From the NCBI RefSeq assembly GCF_000276685.1, contig NC_018108.1, positions 992,001 through 1,056,000 of the forward strand: a stretch of 64,000 bases of DNA. Reading direction: 5' to 3'. This DNA comes from Taylorella equigenitalis ATCC 35865. GTDB lineage: Bacteria; Pseudomonadota; Gammaproteobacteria; Burkholderiales; Burkholderiaceae_B. This document shows positions 11,995-22,745 of this stretch, piece by piece. A model generated the notes under the pieces. It searched no databases. It was not told where the DNA came from and saw nothing but the letters and a program-made list of their open reading frames with translations. The number at the start of each line of letters is the position of its first letter. The first letter of the stretch is position 1. The position numbers were made by a program, and so were the translations under genes.

Positions 11995-13329
11995 CTAATT
12001 TAATGGTTTTTCTTGGTAGGATTTGACATTATTTTCTAGAAAGTGATCGTCAGGTTTTTCTAGATTTTTTACATCTGGCGGTGTAGATGGATCATTACTT
12101 ATATCAGCAGGTTCAATAAATAAGAAATTATCTTGAGCCGACAAATCAATATTTGAAAGGGATGCTTTTCTCCAGTGGCTTAATGCCTTTGAGTGCTCAC
12201 CTTGTTTATCATAAAGGACACCAAGCAATGCGTGAATTTTTTCATTATCTTTAATTTTTAAGCTCTGATTAAGATATTTTTCCGCTTGACCCCATAAACT
12301 ATTTGCCAAACATAACTGACCAATGGCCAACAGTAAATCAGGATTATTGGCATCAGCATTCAACCACTTTTGAGCTTTGTGCAATCTTTCATTGGCAACG
12401 GATTCATGTGCCCTCGCATAATAAGCAAGTACAGAAGGACTAAGTTTTGCATTTAGCGATGTTTCGAGAGCTTGAGATGATTTTGAATACTCTTCAAGTT
12501 GATCAAAACGTCTAGATATAGCTAAGGCTATATTTTCTAATTGCTTTTCTTCTTTTGAAAGAGAATTATAAAAATTGACCGCACCATCATATTTAGATCT
12601 GGAAATAAATTTAGGTCCAAACTCATCAAGCAAGTCCATGTATTCTTCTTTAGAAATGGATTTTTTTCTAAACAGAAATCTAGCAGTATCTAATAACTTC
12701 GTCTCCTGATCTGTCTGCTCATAGGCTCTTAGTAATTGGTGCTTAATATGCAATTGGCGACCATCGACTGAATCAGCATACTCAAGGTACATCAAGGCAT
12801 TATGTGCTTGCCCTTGTTCTATCAGTAAATCTGCTTGAACGGCAACAACAGCAGCATCTAACTTGGGATTGTTTTTACTCAACAACCTTGCATCTTTTAA
12901 AAGATCATCTCTTCTTGCATAATCACCTATAGCATGTACTGCTCTAGCAGCTCCAATATTAGCTAATATCTGTCTATCTGTACTCTTTGTATGATGGGTA
13001 AGCTTAAGGAAATTTTTTTCAGCATCATAATGACGACCCTCAAGTAAATCTACCCACCCTCTTTCTAAGAGAATAATATCTTTTTTATGATGCCTCTCCT
13101 CCGACCAATCAGCCACTGCTTTAGGTCTACTTAATATCCAACTTAAAATTCTAAATAAAAGATATAAAGTAAGAAATGCAACCAACAGAAAAACTACGGC
13201 TGTTAATAATGACACCGTCCTTCTTTCATTGCCAGTGACAAGCATCACAACATCATTGTTATCTTTGAAAATCAAAACAAGACCTATAGCAAGTCCAAAG
13301 AAAATTATTAATTTAATTAATGCTTTCAT
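11995..13329 (-). CDS. hemY: HemY-like inner-membrane TPR protein
   Basis: 444 aa with two N-terminal transmembrane helices (about residues 4-21 and 41-64) followed by the HemY N-terminal motif ([27 protein letters not shown]) and TPR repeats to about residue 395. It is the protoheme-cluster HemY of proteobacteria, not the protoporphyrinogen oxidase of the same name; in E. coli its biochemical role is unsettled, with a proposed part in haem synthesis regulation. It lies directly downstream of hemX in a hemC-hemD-hemX-hemY run. Confidence 0.9.
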   Translation of the reverse strand: MKALIKLIIFFGLAIGLVLIFKDNNDVVMLVTGNERRTVSLLTAVVFLLVAFLTLYLLFRILSWILSRPKAVADWSEERHHKKDIILLERGWVDLLEGRHYDAEKNFLKLTHHTKSTDRQILANIGAARAVHAIGDYARRDDLLKDARLLSKNNPKLDAAVVAVQADLLIEQGQAHNALMYLEYADSVDGRQLHIKHQLLRAYEQTDQETKLLDTARFLFRKKSISKEEYMDLLDEFGPKFISRSKYDGAVNFYNSLSKEEKQLENIALAISRRFDQLEEYSKSSQALETSLNAKLSPSVLAYYARAHESVANERLHKAQKWLNADANNPDLLLAIGQLCLANSLWGQAEKYLNQSLKIKDNEKIHALLGVLYDKQGEHSKALSHWRKASLSNIDLSAQDNFLFIEPADISNDPSTPPDVKNLEKPDDHFLENNVKSYQEKPLN

Positions 13330-13338
13330 GTTTAGGTC

Positions 13339-15546
13339 CTAATTTGATTCAGTACTCATAGGAGTAGACGGATAAAGTTTGTTATAAACTTTCAAAGTCT
13401 CCTCCATAATTGGATATTTTGTGGCAATAGGTTCGTTTAAGAGTTTATCAAGTACAGCAACAATGTGGACTGCTTTAGGAGAATCGGGCGTTGTGTTTGA
13501 TTGCACAATTGATTTAACTTCATTTAATGAAGACTTCCAATATTCATAATCGCCACTAACGAGAGCAGATTGTGCAAAATTAAGCTGATTTACCGCTGAT
13601 AACTTGATTGCTTTAACTTCCTCAATACTTAAGGTTGCAGTTGATGCATCTTCAAATTTCTCCACTTTTACCAATGACTTAAGGTCTTCCTTAACACCGT
13701 GATATATATCACTAGGTAAGCTTTCTACTTTTGACCATTGCCTACTAAACCAGTTTCCTTTGGGTTTTCTTTGTTCTGTAGTGCCAGTTTCATTTGAACT
13801 TACATCTTCCTCTTTAAAAGTAGTTTGTGGTATCTCATTAAGCTGAATATCAGATTTTTTGGACGCACTATTAAAAGGCAAATCATATATTAGTTTTTGT
13901 AAATCTCTAGTCACACTAGCTATTCTAGCCTGATCAAAACCCTTTATAGATTCAATACTTTCTTTATCCTTTGTAATGGCATTCCTCAGCTCTTCGGGCA
14001 TATCCTCTAATAAGAGTAAGGAAATTACGCTCAGAGCTTTAGGTCTATCTTTAAAGACCAAAAGCAAGTGATTAGCTTCATCAATTCTAGTTTTAATTTG
14101 AGCAATTTTCTGTCTATATACGGGATCCTGCTCTGGTGGCAATGCCGTAGGACCCTTAGTATCAACAGATTCTACTGGAGTACTAGGCTCTACAGGCTCT
14201 TGTTCTATTGGTGTAACAACAGGTATATCCATTTCAGATGAGGTTGGCTTATTTTGCTCCTTTGAATTAGTGTCAGTAGCCATATCCTTTTGAGCATCAG
14301 GATTAATTTCCTCTACTGCCTGTTCAGCATTCGAAGATTCGCTTTCAGTCGTCTGCTCATTTTCAGGTTCAATGCTTTCAGTCGTCTGCTCAGTTTGATC
14401 AATGGTAGGGGTATCTTCTGTTGATGTTTGAGAACTTTCTTCTTGTTTTGGTTCATTAGGATGGGGTAAATTGCTAACATTATCTGCTGGCAATACATCT
14501 TTTTGATTTGTTGTGTATTGATCAGCTGGAGTTACAAATTCCTCAACTACATCGGGTTCTCTTTGATCATTTTCTGGATTTTTAAATTCATTACTTCCAA
14601 ATAATTGTGGATCTAAATCAACACTTTCAGATTTGGGAATAATCTCATCTTTGTTTTGAACTGATGCTTCTGTACTTGAGTCTTTAGATGTTGATACTTC
14701 TGCTGTTTGATCTGAAGCAGTCTGATTACTACTTTCTTGTGGCTGAGCAATGCTGGATTCGATCTTCGAATTAGATTGAACATCTGAATTAGTAGTTATG
14801 GATATATCTCCTTCAGATTTAGTCTCAGAATCAGATACGTTAAGTTCTGATTTATTATCTGAACCTTCCATGATAATTTCAGATTTAGTCTTGGAATCAG
14901 CTATGTTAACTTCATTAGTTTCAGATTTCTGACTCTCAATTTCCTGAACTTGAGCCCCTTGATTTTGAGGCTCTTGAACTAGAGTTTCATGAACTTGAGC
15001 CTCTTGATTTTGAGGCTCTGAAATTAATTCCTCTTTAGGTGTTGAGTTTGGAGAAGGTTCCTCCATAAGAGTAGTACTGCCCTTACCATCTGAAAGAGCG
15101 GTACTACTGTCCCCTTTTTGTTTTTTATAAAAATAATATCCCCCACCAACAATTAGAGCCAAAATCAAAATGATAATAATTGGACTAAAACCACTTTTTT
15201 TAGGAATGCTTACGTCAGCTACATCTTCTTTATTTATAGCTTTAGCATCTGCGGAATATGGGGTACTTTCTAAATCTTTAAAATTGTGTGCAGGAGGTTC
15301 TTCAATTTCGATATCAGAATAGATTACGTCATCTTTAGTTTGATCCACAACAACTTCGTCATTTGAATCAATATCAGATTCTGTAGCAGTATCAGTAACA
15401 TCAATGCTTTCCTGATGCTCAATAAAGTCCGCTTCCTGATGTTCGGCATCGAATTCAGAATCTAATATCTCAACTTCATCCTCGAATTTTTTCTTAGTTT
15501 CAATTTGAGTTAATTCTTCAACATCTTCAAATGACTTATCTTTCAT
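13339..15546 (-). CDS. hemX: HemX-like membrane protein with a very long acidic linker
   Basis: 735 aa. An acidic cytoplasmic N-terminus (about 1-115) precedes one transmembrane helix near residues 122-140 (FSPIIIILILALIVGGGYYF). About 320 residues of Ser/Glu/Gln/Thr-rich low-complexity sequence follow. The recognisable HemX domain begins near residue 470 (YRQKIAQIKTRIDEANHLLL) and runs to the end. In the family the linker is much shorter. Repeats such as EPQNQ.AQV.E with a 15-residue period sit in the linker. Position between hemD and hemY supports the name; function of HemX itself is not established. Confidence 0.82.
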   Translation of the reverse strand: MKDKSFEDVEELTQIETKKKFEDEVEILDSEFDAEHQEADFIEHQESIDVTDTATESDIDSNDEVVVDQTKDDVIYSDIEIEEPPAHNFKDLESTPYSADAKAINKEDVADVSIPKKSGFSPIIIILILALIVGGGYYFYKKQKGDSSTALSDGKGSTTLMEEPSPNSTPKEELISEPQNQEAQVHETLVQEPQNQGAQVQEIESQKSETNEVNIADSKTKSEIIMEGSDNKSELNVSDSETKSEGDISITTNSDVQSNSKIESSIAQPQESSNQTASDQTAEVSTSKDSSTEASVQNKDEIIPKSESVDLDPQLFGSNEFKNPENDQREPDVVEEFVTPADQYTTNQKDVLPADNVSNLPHPNEPKQEESSQTSTEDTPTIDQTEQTTESIEPENEQTTESESSNAEQAVEEINPDAQKDMATDTNSKEQNKPTSSEMDIPVVTPIEQEPVEPSTPVESVDTKGPTALPPEQDPVYRQKIAQIKTRIDEANHLLLVFKDRPKALSVISLLLLEDMPEELRNAITKDKESIESIKGFDQARIASVTRDLQKLIYDLPFNSASKKSDIQLNEIPQTTFKEEDVSSNETGTTEQRKPKGNWFSRQWSKVESLPSDIYHGVKEDLKSLVKVEKFEDASTATLSIEEVKAIKLSAVNQLNFAQSALVSGDYEYWKSSLNEVKSIVQSNTTPDSPKAVHIVAVLDKLLNEPIATKYPIMEETLKVYNKLYPSTPMSTESN
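14946..15020. repeat. 45-bp-spaced direct repeat inside hemX
   Basis: Two near-identical 30-bp blocks (starting at 14946 and 14991, one mismatch plus the last base) encode EPQNQ(E/G)AQV(H/Q)E in the periplasmic linker of HemX. The 45-bp spacing is a multiple of three, so gain or loss of a unit would keep the frame. Confidence 0.8.
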
Positions 15547-15585
15547 TGATGCACTCTCAGGTATTTTGACGTTTAATATTGTACT

Positions 15586-16356
15586 TCATAGCAAATATTT
15601 CTTATTAAAATAATGCTTTATAACTTCTATAAAACTTGCTTTATTTAATTGAATTGTTTCACAATGAGGATACTCAATAATTTCCCTTAAACGATCATGA
15701 ATCACAAGGAATAGAGATTTTCTCAAAATCTCTTTTGTTAGAAATTTCTCAATCTGTGGTAATAAACACTTTACCCCTTCTGTGCTTGTAAACACAAAAA
15801 CATAATCATCATCTAAATGCTTTAAATTTAATTCATGCAAAAATGAATCGGTGTATTTGTGGCAAAGCCTTTTATAAACACATATTTCAAAAACTTCGTG
15901 GCCAGTTCTTACTAAAAAGTCTTGAAACTCTCCTCTACCCCCTTCACCTTTTACAATTAAAAATTTAGCTTTATATGCTAACAAAGGTGAAAGTTTCTGC
16001 AAAAGTGCTTGGGAATCTTGGGCATTGCCATCAGGAAAAATTATTTCAAAACTCTGACAATAGTGTCTAATCTGCTCAGCAGTGCTTAATCCTACACACA
16101 AAAATTTTATGTTTGATGGCAGTAAAGCCACTAAATCCTCAAAATCTTGGAAGAAAATATCAACCGCATTTCTGCTAACAAAAAAAATATAGTTTAGATT
16201 AGGAAGCTGTGATTTAAAAAATGTTAATTTGGGCCTAGGGAGCTTTTCAATTTGAAGGGCGGGCAAATCGTGAAAATTTGCATTTATAAAAGAACCGAAA
16301 AGGCTAGAAAGCTCCCTATTTCGGCTAGAATTACTCGTCAATACCAAGTGAAGCAT
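15586..16356 (-). CDS. hemD: Uroporphyrinogen-III synthase (divergent)
   Basis: 256-aa protein of the HemD fold, which cyclises hydroxymethylbilane to uroporphyrinogen III. The sequence is poorly conserved, as usual in this family. Visible hallmarks are the N-terminal [31 protein letters not shown] near residue 53 (equivalent to the IFTSxNAV motif), and [13 protein letters not shown] near residue 190. It overlaps hemC by 26 bases and precedes hemX, the standard order. The name rests on synteny plus these motifs. Confidence 0.88.
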   Translation of the reverse strand: MLHLVLTSNSSRNRELSSLFGSFINANFHDLPALQIEKLPRPKLTFFKSQLPNLNYIFFVSRNAVDIFFQDFEDLVALLPSNIKFLCVGLSTAEQIRHYCQSFEIIFPDGNAQDSQALLQKLSPLLAYKAKFLIVKGEGGRGEFQDFLVRTGHEVFEICVYKRLCHKYTDSFLHELNLKHLDDDYVFVFTSTEGVKCLLPQIEKFLTKEILRKSLFLVIHDRLREIIEYPHCETIQLNKASFIEVIKHYFNKKYLL

Positions 16357-17272
16357 TAATTATTTCTCTTGCCCCTTGGTCAATAAGATTTAGGGCCACA
16401 GTTGTAGCTACACTCTCATATTCGTCGGGGGATCCGAAGCTTTCAGCACGTAGTATCCGTGAACCATCAGGAGAAGCCACCAGTGCACGAACTTGAAATA
16501 AATCATTAATAACACAAGCGTGAGCAGCTAACGGAACCTGACATGAACCTCCTAAATATTGGGAAACGATTCTTTCTGCACTAACGCATTTAAAGGTTTC
16601 TTCGTGATGAAGATATGACAGCATTTCTTTTAAGGCGAACTTATCTTTTAATATTTCTATTGCAAGTGCTCCTTGTCCTACAGCAGGAAGTGAATCGTCG
16701 ATAGAAACAAAAGATTTTATGCGATCCATCATATTGAGTCGTTTAAGACCAGCCGCTGCCAATATAATCGCAGAGTACTGCCCATCATCAAGCTTTTTAA
16801 GTCGAGTATCTAAATTTCCTCTCAAAGGTTTAACAACAAGATGAGGAAATTTTGCTCTAATTTGTGATTCCCTTCGAAGGCTAGAAGTCCCAACTATGGC
16901 ACCCTCTGGCAAATCCTTAAAAGTTTTATATTCATTAGATACAAATGCATCCATAGGATTTTCTCTTTCGAGAATACAAGCGATTTCAAATTCATCATTG
17001 AGTTCAACTGGTACATCTTTAAGGCTATGAACTGCTAAATCAGTCACACCAGATAGTAAAGATGATTCTAATTCCTTGATAAAAAGCCCTTTGCCACCTA
17101 TTTTGGAAAGAGTTTTATCTAAAATTTGATCACCTTTAGTCGTCATCTTGTGAAGTTCAACATTAAGGTGTGGAAAGATTGATTTTAATTTTTTCTGTAC
17201 GAATTCAGCCTGCCACACTGCTAGACGACTTTCACGTGTAGCAATTCTAAGATTTTTTATGCTTAAAACCAT
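16331..17272 (-). CDS. hemC: Porphobilinogen deaminase (hydroxymethylbilane synthase)
   Basis: 313-aa enzyme that condenses four porphobilinogens. Seen: [17 protein letters not shown] at the N-terminus, [14 protein letters not shown] near 60, the catalytic Asp region AVHSLKDVP near 82, [10 protein letters not shown] near 127 and the dipyrromethane-cofactor cysteine in [12 protein letters not shown] near 243. First gene of the hemCDXY run; a 29-bp gap separates it from the terC-like gene upstream on the same strand. Confidence 0.96.
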   Translation of the reverse strand: MVLSIKNLRIATRESRLAVWQAEFVQKKLKSIFPHLNVELHKMTTKGDQILDKTLSKIGGKGLFIKELESSLLSGVTDLAVHSLKDVPVELNDEFEIACILERENPMDAFVSNEYKTFKDLPEGAIVGTSSLRRESQIRAKFPHLVVKPLRGNLDTRLKKLDDGQYSAIILAAAGLKRLNMMDRIKSFVSIDDSLPAVGQGALAIEILKDKFALKEMLSYLHHEETFKCVSAERIVSQYLGGSCQVPLAAHACVINDLFQVRALVASPDGSRILRAESFGSPDEYESVATTVALNLIDQGAREIINASLGIDE

Positions 17273-17301
17273 AAGTTTTAAATGTTTTTGTTATCGATAA
17301 A

Positions 17302-18021
17302 TTATTCAATGGTCTCAGGATTGTTTTTATGGCGATATTTGATAAATAGACCTATGCCCATTACTAAAAGAGCTCCAGCTATTTTTGCACCCCAGTCGAG
17401 TTCTTCACTTGGCGGTTGATTATGAAGTACATACTTATCAAATGTCACATCAGTAATAATCATATGACCAGCAATCCAACCTAAAAGCCCTGCACCAAAT
17501 AAAACAATTATTGGGAACCTATCTATCAATTTAAGAACCAATGTAGAACCCCAAATAATAATTGGAACAGACAGAATTAAACCGAAAATCACATAAAACA
17601 ATTGATGATCAGGATCTGCAGTTTCAGCTGCACCAGCAATTGCAATAACATTATCCAAACTCATAACCAAATCTGCAATTAGGATAGTTTTCACTACTGA
17701 GAGTACAGTCTCACCACCTTGTACATTATCATGATCATCATCATGGGGAACGACTAACTTAATGCCAATCCATATAAGTAATAACCCTCCCACAACTTTC
17801 AGAAATGGGATATCAAGCAATCTCATAGCAAAGAAAATCAATATTACGCGCATCGCTATGGCACCAACCGTACCCCAAATAATGCCCTGCATTCTTTTAG
17901 CTTTTTGAAGATTACGTGAAGCAAGAGCGATAACCACGGCATTATCCCCGCCGAGAAGAATATCGATCATAATAATGCTACCAACTGCAGCCCAATTGAT
18001 AGTCTCAAACCATTCCATCAT
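17302..18021 (-). CDS. TerC-family integral membrane protein
   Basis: 239-aa protein with about seven hydrophobic helices. The TerC hallmarks are the two intramembrane acidic motifs: DILLGGDNAVVIALA near residue 20 and DLVMSLDNVIAIAGA near residue 117. A His/Asp-rich loop (PHDDDHDN near 92) lies between. TerC/Alx/MeeF proteins are implicated in manganese export and in metallating exported enzymes; the tellurite link is historical. Whether this one exports manganese is inference. It follows the sucCD terminator and precedes hemC. Confidence 0.85.
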   Translation of the reverse strand: MMEWFETINWAAVGSIIMIDILLGGDNAVVIALASRNLQKAKRMQGIIWGTVGAIAMRVILIFFAMRLLDIPFLKVVGGLLLIWIGIKLVVPHDDDHDNVQGGETVLSVVKTILIADLVMSLDNVIAIAGAAETADPDHQLFYVIFGLILSVPIIIWGSTLVLKLIDRFPIIVLFGAGLLGWIAGHMIITDVTFDKYVLHNQPPSEELDWGAKIAGALLVMGIGLFIKYRHKNNPETIE

Positions 18022-18056
18022 AGTAGTTTGCCCTAAAAAACTTATACTTTGATGAT

Positions 18057-18097
18057 AACAAAAACCGCTGATATATGTCTACATCAGCGGTTTTATA
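18057..18097 (-). terminator. Terminator downstream of sucCD
   Basis: Perfect 12-bp inverted repeat (AAAACCGCTGAT with ATCAGCGGTTTT, 10-nt loop) between the sucD stop and the terC start. On the minus strand it is followed by GGTTTTTGTT, giving the U tract. A strong intrinsic terminator. Confidence 0.9.
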
Positions 18098-18117
18098 GGG
18101 GATTATTAACTAATCAA

Positions 18118-18999
18118 TTAAAGAATTGATTTAAGCAGTTTACCCATTTCAGAAGGATTGCGAGTAGTTTTGATTCCGCATGCTTCCATAATTTCAAGTT
18201 TGGCATCTGCAGTATCAGCACCACCTGAAATCAGAGCACCAGCGTGACCCATACGTTTTCCTGGAGGAGCAGTTACACCGGCAATAAAGCCAACAATAGG
18301 TTTCTTCATATTATCTTTAGCCCATTCAGCTGCATTTACTTCATCTGGACCACCGATTTCACCAATCATAATAACTGCTTCTGTTTCTGGATCATCGTTA
18401 AACATCTTAAGCACATCAATGTGTTTTAAGCCATTTATAGGATCGCCACCAATACCTACAGCTGATGATTGACCCATACCAAGTTCAGTAACTTGAGCAA
18501 CTGCTTCATAAGTTAAAGTACCAGAACGAGAAACAATACCCACTTTACCCTTGCGATGAATATGGCCTGGCATAATACCAATTTTGATTTCATCAGGTGT
18601 AATTAAACCAGGACAATTTGGACCTAGAAGAAGAGTTTTACTACCTAGGTCTTTCATACGTTGACGAACAGTGAGCATATCCCTAACTGGTATGCCTTCA
18701 GTGATACAAATTACTAAATCAAGTTCTGCTTCTACTGCTTCAATGATAGCTCCAGCAGCAGCCATAGGAGGAACGTAGATTACAGAAACAGTAGCACCTG
18801 TAGCTTCCTTAGCCTCTTTAACTTTAGCGAAAATAGGAATTCCTTCGAAATCTTCACCAGCTTTTTTAGGATGAGTACCTGCAACGAAACACTCTTTACC
18901 ATTAGCGTAATCACGGCACATGTGTGTATGAAATGCACCAGTGTTACCTGTAATACCCTGCGTAATTACTTTAGTATCTTTATTAATTAATATAGACAT
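18118..18999 (-). CDS. sucD: Succinyl-CoA synthetase alpha subunit
   Basis: 293-aa ADP-forming ligase subunit of the TCA cycle. CoA-binding Rossmann part carries TQGITGNTGAFHT near residue 14; the phosphohistidine is in GHAGALISGG near residue 250; GPNCPGLI near 123 is conserved. It follows sucC by 13 bases in the conserved sucC-sucD order, and the pair has its own promoter region and terminator. Confidence 0.97.
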   Translation of the reverse strand: MSILINKDTKVITQGITGNTGAFHTHMCRDYANGKECFVAGTHPKKAGEDFEGIPIFAKVKEAKEATGATVSVIYVPPMAAAGAIIEAVEAELDLVICITEGIPVRDMLTVRQRMKDLGSKTLLLGPNCPGLITPDEIKIGIMPGHIHRKGKVGIVSRSGTLTYEAVAQVTELGMGQSSAVGIGGDPINGLKHIDVLKMFNDDPETEAVIMIGEIGGPDEVNAAEWAKDNMKKPIVGFIAGVTAPPGKRMGHAGALISGGADTADAKLEIMEACGIKTTRNPSEMGKLLKSIL

Positions 19000-19012
19000 T
19001 GCAAATTCCTTC

Positions 19013-20173
19013 TTATTTAGCAGCTTCGACTACTTTAGTAGCAGCTTCAGCCATAGTGTCGGCACTGATGATTGGTAATCCAGATTCAGCAAGGATTTTT
19101 TTACCTTGTTCTTCGTTAGTACCTTTCATACGAACAACCAATGGCACTTTCAAATCTACAGCTTTGCAGGCAGCAACTACACCTTCAGCAATTACATCAC
19201 AACGCATAATTCCACCAAAGATATTTACTAAAATTGCTTTAACGCTGTCACTTCTTAGCATAATTTTGAATGCTTCGGTCACTTTTTCCGCAGTCGCTCC
19301 ACCACCTACATCAAGGAAGTTAGCTGGTTCGCCCCCGAAAAGTTTAATGGTATCCATAGTAGCCATTGCTAATCCAGCACCATTAACTAAACAACCAATA
19401 TTACCATCTAACTGAATATAAGCTAAATCATATTTACTTGCTTCGATTTCAGCAGGATCCTCTTCGTCTAAATCCCTATATTCAACAATTTCAGGATGAC
19501 GAGAAAGTGCATTTGAATCGAAATTAAACTTAGCATCAAGGGCAATAACTTTACCGTCTCCTGTATGAATTAGTGGATTGATTTCAGCTAAGGTTGCATC
19601 TGTCTCCCAGTAAGCTTTGTAAAGTTTTTGAATTAAATCTATAGCTTGATCATGTAACTCCGAAGGCATACCTATACCACGAACAAGCTCTAAACCTTGC
19701 TCGTATGAAACATCATGACCTGGGTCGATGAAAACTTTAATGATTTTTTCTGGAGTTTCATGGGCAACTTCCTCAATATTAACCCCACCCTCACTTGAAG
19801 CCATGATGCAATTTCTTTGAGATCCACGGTCAGTAACGATACCAAGGTAATACTCTTTTTGAATATCAGCACCTTCTTCAATAAGAAGACGATTAACTTT
19901 TTGACCTTGCGGGCCAGTTTGATGAGTAACTAATTGCATGCCAAGCATCTGAGAAGCCAAATCGCGAACTTCATCAATAGACTTGGCTAGTTTGACGCCA
20001 CCGCCTTTTCCGCGACCGCCAGCATGAATTTGAGCTTTAACAACCCAAACATTACCACCTAATTCTTCAGCAGCTTTAACTGCCTCTTCTACTGAAAATG
20101 CTGGGATGCCGCGAAGCACATTTACCCCGAACTTTTTCAGAATTTCTTTGCCTTGATATTCATGAATTTTCAT
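19013..20173 (-). CDS. sucC: Succinyl-CoA synthetase beta subunit
   Basis: 386-aa ATP-grasp subunit. N-terminal [17 protein letters not shown], the ATP-grasp glycine-rich loop [13 protein letters not shown] near residue 52, and the C-terminal [15 protein letters not shown] and [15 protein letters not shown] motifs are diagnostic. A Shine-Dalgarno AAGGAT precedes the ATG. First gene of sucCD; it catalyses reversible substrate-level phosphorylation from succinyl-CoA. Confidence 0.97.
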   Translation of the reverse strand: MKIHEYQGKEILKKFGVNVLRGIPAFSVEEAVKAAEELGGNVWVVKAQIHAGGRGKGGGVKLAKSIDEVRDLASQMLGMQLVTHQTGPQGQKVNRLLIEEGADIQKEYYLGIVTDRGSQRNCIMASSEGGVNIEEVAHETPEKIIKVFIDPGHDVSYEQGLELVRGIGMPSELHDQAIDLIQKLYKAYWETDATLAEINPLIHTGDGKVIALDAKFNFDSNALSRHPEIVEYRDLDEEDPAEIEASKYDLAYIQLDGNIGCLVNGAGLAMATMDTIKLFGGEPANFLDVGGGATAEKVTEAFKIMLRSDSVKAILVNIFGGIMRCDVIAEGVVAACKAVDLKVPLVVRMKGTNEEQGKKILAESGLPIISADTMAEAATKVVEAAK

Positions 20174-20244
20174 TGAAATCCTTTTGAACTAGTTACTGAA
20201 AGTTGTAATTTTATATGATTTCGTATTTTGAAATTATTTCATTG

Positions 20245-20787
20245 TCATAAATTTAATATTTCTTCTTTTTTATACCATTGTGGGTAATGTTCTTTGACAA
20301 CCTCTGAGTCTAATCGGAGAGAATAGCACTTATTAAGTTGAAAAGGTTTTTTGTCAGATTGTGTCTCTCTGTAGTTCCTAAGCCCAGAAGTGGTTTGAAC
20401 AAATACTGTTGGCAATAATGAGCACATCTCTGTTATATGTGTACAGCCCTTAATATTCGCAAACTTTTCACGCACTGCAGGTATGAATTTTTGTAATAAA
20501 TGAAGCCCCACCAAATCCCTATAAAATGGAGCAACATCCATACACTCTTGACCATATGGAACTGCACCATGCTTTACTGAAGCTTCATGAATAAGCCCAT
20601 CTATATCAGCTGTAACTGTCAAAGTTATGTGGTGAATGGGAACTCCAGCCTTGTGGATTTCATTATTTAGTTTTTTAAAGTCATAGGCTTTTTCATCCCA
20701 AAGAGTAGCTTCAATATCAAAAAGTCCATCTTCTCTTTGAAATGAATTAACTTCATATCTTCTTGTATGAATAGGTTTACGGTTCAT
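20245..20787 (-). CDS. DUF2889 family protein
   Basis: 180-aa soluble protein without signal peptide. Hallmarks of DUF2889 are the N-terminal IHTRRYEVNSFQREDGLFDIEATLWDEK-type stretch (an R-x-Y-x-R..GLWDVEG-like pattern) and the central GCTHITEMCSLLP near residue 134. The family is common in Bordetella and Burkholderia relatives and in some cases is linked to catabolic clusters; its activity is unknown. It stands between sucC and ggt on the minus strand; the ggt terminator lies upstream of it, so it probably has its own promoter. Confidence 0.8.
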   Translation of the reverse strand: MNRKPIHTRRYEVNSFQREDGLFDIEATLWDEKAYDFKKLNNEIHKAGVPIHHITLTVTADIDGLIHEASVKHGAVPYGQECMDVAPFYRDLVGLHLLQKFIPAVREKFANIKGCTHITEMCSLLPTVFVQTTSGLRNYRETQSDKKPFQLNKCYSLRLDSEVVKEHYPQWYKKEEILNL

Positions 20788-20818
20788 ATTAACTTCTTAA
20801 GAAAGGATTTGATATTTT

Positions 20819-20847
20819 ATAAAAAAGCCCAAGCTTAAGACTTGGGC
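20819..20847 (-). terminator. Terminator of ggt
   Basis: Stem GCCCAAG/CTTGGGC (7 bp, 7-nt loop) located 17 bases after the ggt stop codon. On the minus strand the stem is followed by TTTTTTATAAAA. Confidence 0.88.
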
Positions 20848-20863
20848 ATAGGAATATGAGTAT

Positions 20864-22558
20864 TTAAAATTCAGTTCGAGGGTCTTTGCCTCCGTAGAAA
20901 ATACCTGTTTCTGGGTCTCTAATAATTGCATTAACATCACCCATATCAGGTTTTTCTTTAAGGTTATAGCCTCTTTCAATCAAACTATTTTCTACATCTT
21001 TAACTAGAGTTAAATCCTCAACACGAAGTTCATCTGGCAACCACTGCATATGAAAACGAGGATGGGCAACTGCCTTTTGAATATTCATCTTATGATCAAT
21101 AACATTAGATATAACTTGCAAAACCGTAGTTATGATGCGTGTACCTCCAGGCGACCCAACAACCATAAAGATTTGACCATCTTTTAATACTAATGTAGGG
21201 GACATAGAAGATAGTGGTCGCTTTCCTCCCTCAATTGCATTAGCATCGGAACCTACTGCTCCAAACAAATTAGGTACACCTGGTTTGGCAGAGAAATCAT
21301 CCATCTCATCGTTTAATAAAAAACCCGCTCCTTCAACAGCAGCACCAGAACCAAATGACCAGTTAATCGTATAAGTTATAGAAACAGCATTACCCTTAGA
21401 ATCTATAACAGAGTAATGTGTGGTTTGATCTGATTCATAAGGCATATCTAATGCGGGTTTAACTTTATCGCTTGGAATAGCCTTACCCTTTTGAGAAATA
21501 ATGCGATTGTAAATTCTTTTTGCGTAAGCTTTATCTAAAAGTTTATCTACAGGTACCTTAACAAAATCAGGATCCCCCATATATTCAGATCTATCTGCAA
21601 ATGCTTGACGTTCTGCCTCAGCCATCAAGTGCATAGTTTCACTTGATAAAGCACCCATCTTTTCTATATCTGCATTTTCCATAATGTTTAGGATTTGAAT
21701 TATATGAGTACCACCTGATGACGGTGGAGACATGGAAATAATGTCATATCCTCGATATGTCCCTCTTACAGGCTCTCTCCAAACTGCTTTATAGTTTGCT
21801 AAATCATCTTTCGTAATTAGCCCCTTATTAGCTTCTTGATCTTTAACTATTAAATCTGCAGTTTCACCCTTATAAAACTCATCAGGACCATTTTGTGAAA
21901 TTCTTTCTAATGTCTTAGCTAGGTCCTCTTGTTTTAAGACTTCACCCTCTTTATATGGACTACCATCTTCTTTATAGAAATACTTTTTAGTTGCAGGATA
22001 CTTCAGCATACGGTCCTTCTCTTCGACAAATGATTTGGCTTGTCTTGAAGTGAGTTTGAAACCATTTCTCGCAGTATCAATTGCAGGTTGAATAAGCTCT
22101 GAAAGATTCATAGTTCCATACTTATCTAAAAGCTCACTCATCCCCTTCACTGTACCAGGTACGCCTGCTGATAGATGCCCAGTTATACTAAGTCCATCAA
22201 CTACATTTTTCTGCTCATCTAGGTACATATCTCTCAATGCACCCCTAGGAGCCATCTCACGAAAATCTAGTGCTACTTGCTTTCCATCAGCTGTATGAAC
22301 TAGGGCAAATCCACCACCCCCCAAATTACCCGCAGCAGGATGGACCACGGCTAGCATATATCCTACTGCTACCGCAGCATCAATAGCATTACCCCCTTTA
22401 TCGAGAACACTTTTACCCACTGCATTTGCTAATTCGTGAGTACTCAACACAATACCTGTAGTCGTATCCTTTATAGGATCTTTAACTGCAGCTTCTACAG
22501 ATATTGCTGGCAATGTCAAAGCCGCCAATAGAGGTAGTGTTTTTAATACAGTCTTCAT
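20864..22558 (-). CDS. ggt: Periplasmic gamma-glutamyltransferase
   Basis: 564-aa precursor. Start chosen at the ATG directly before KTVLKTLPLLAALTLPAISVEA, a Sec signal peptide. The self-processing catalytic threonine is in DQTTHYSVID near residue 380, splitting large and small subunits; GNLGGGGFALVH near 75 and the oxyanion loop PLSSMSPTLVL near 455 are typical. The enzyme hydrolyses or transfers the gamma-glutamyl group of glutathione and glutamine; in Helicobacter and others it supplies glutamate and affects host cells. The host effect is inference here. It has its own terminator. Confidence 0.95.
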   Translation of the reverse strand: MKTVLKTLPLLAALTLPAISVEAAVKDPIKDTTTGIVLSTHELANAVGKSVLDKGGNAIDAAVAVGYMLAVVHPAAGNLGGGGFALVHTADGKQVALDFREMAPRGALRDMYLDEQKNVVDGLSITGHLSAGVPGTVKGMSELLDKYGTMNLSELIQPAIDTARNGFKLTSRQAKSFVEEKDRMLKYPATKKYFYKEDGSPYKEGEVLKQEDLAKTLERISQNGPDEFYKGETADLIVKDQEANKGLITKDDLANYKAVWREPVRGTYRGYDIISMSPPSSGGTHIIQILNIMENADIEKMGALSSETMHLMAEAERQAFADRSEYMGDPDFVKVPVDKLLDKAYAKRIYNRIISQKGKAIPSDKVKPALDMPYESDQTTHYSVIDSKGNAVSITYTINWSFGSGAAVEGAGFLLNDEMDDFSAKPGVPNLFGAVGSDANAIEGGKRPLSSMSPTLVLKDGQIFMVVGSPGGTRIITTVLQVISNVIDHKMNIQKAVAHPRFHMQWLPDELRVEDLTLVKDVENSLIERGYNLKEKPDMGDVNAIIRDPETGIFYGGKDPRTEF

Positions 22559-22745
22559 ATTCACACCCAATATAGTTTTAGGAGATTTAAGATTAACAAT
22601 ATTAGAAAATCCTACAATTAGGGAATATGCTAGAAAGCCCTCTTAAAATAAATTAAGTTCATTAAAATATTCTGCTTTCAAAATATATACTTTCAATTTT
22701 TTATCAAAAATAAACATTAATTACGAGAAGAAAATATTGCCACCA

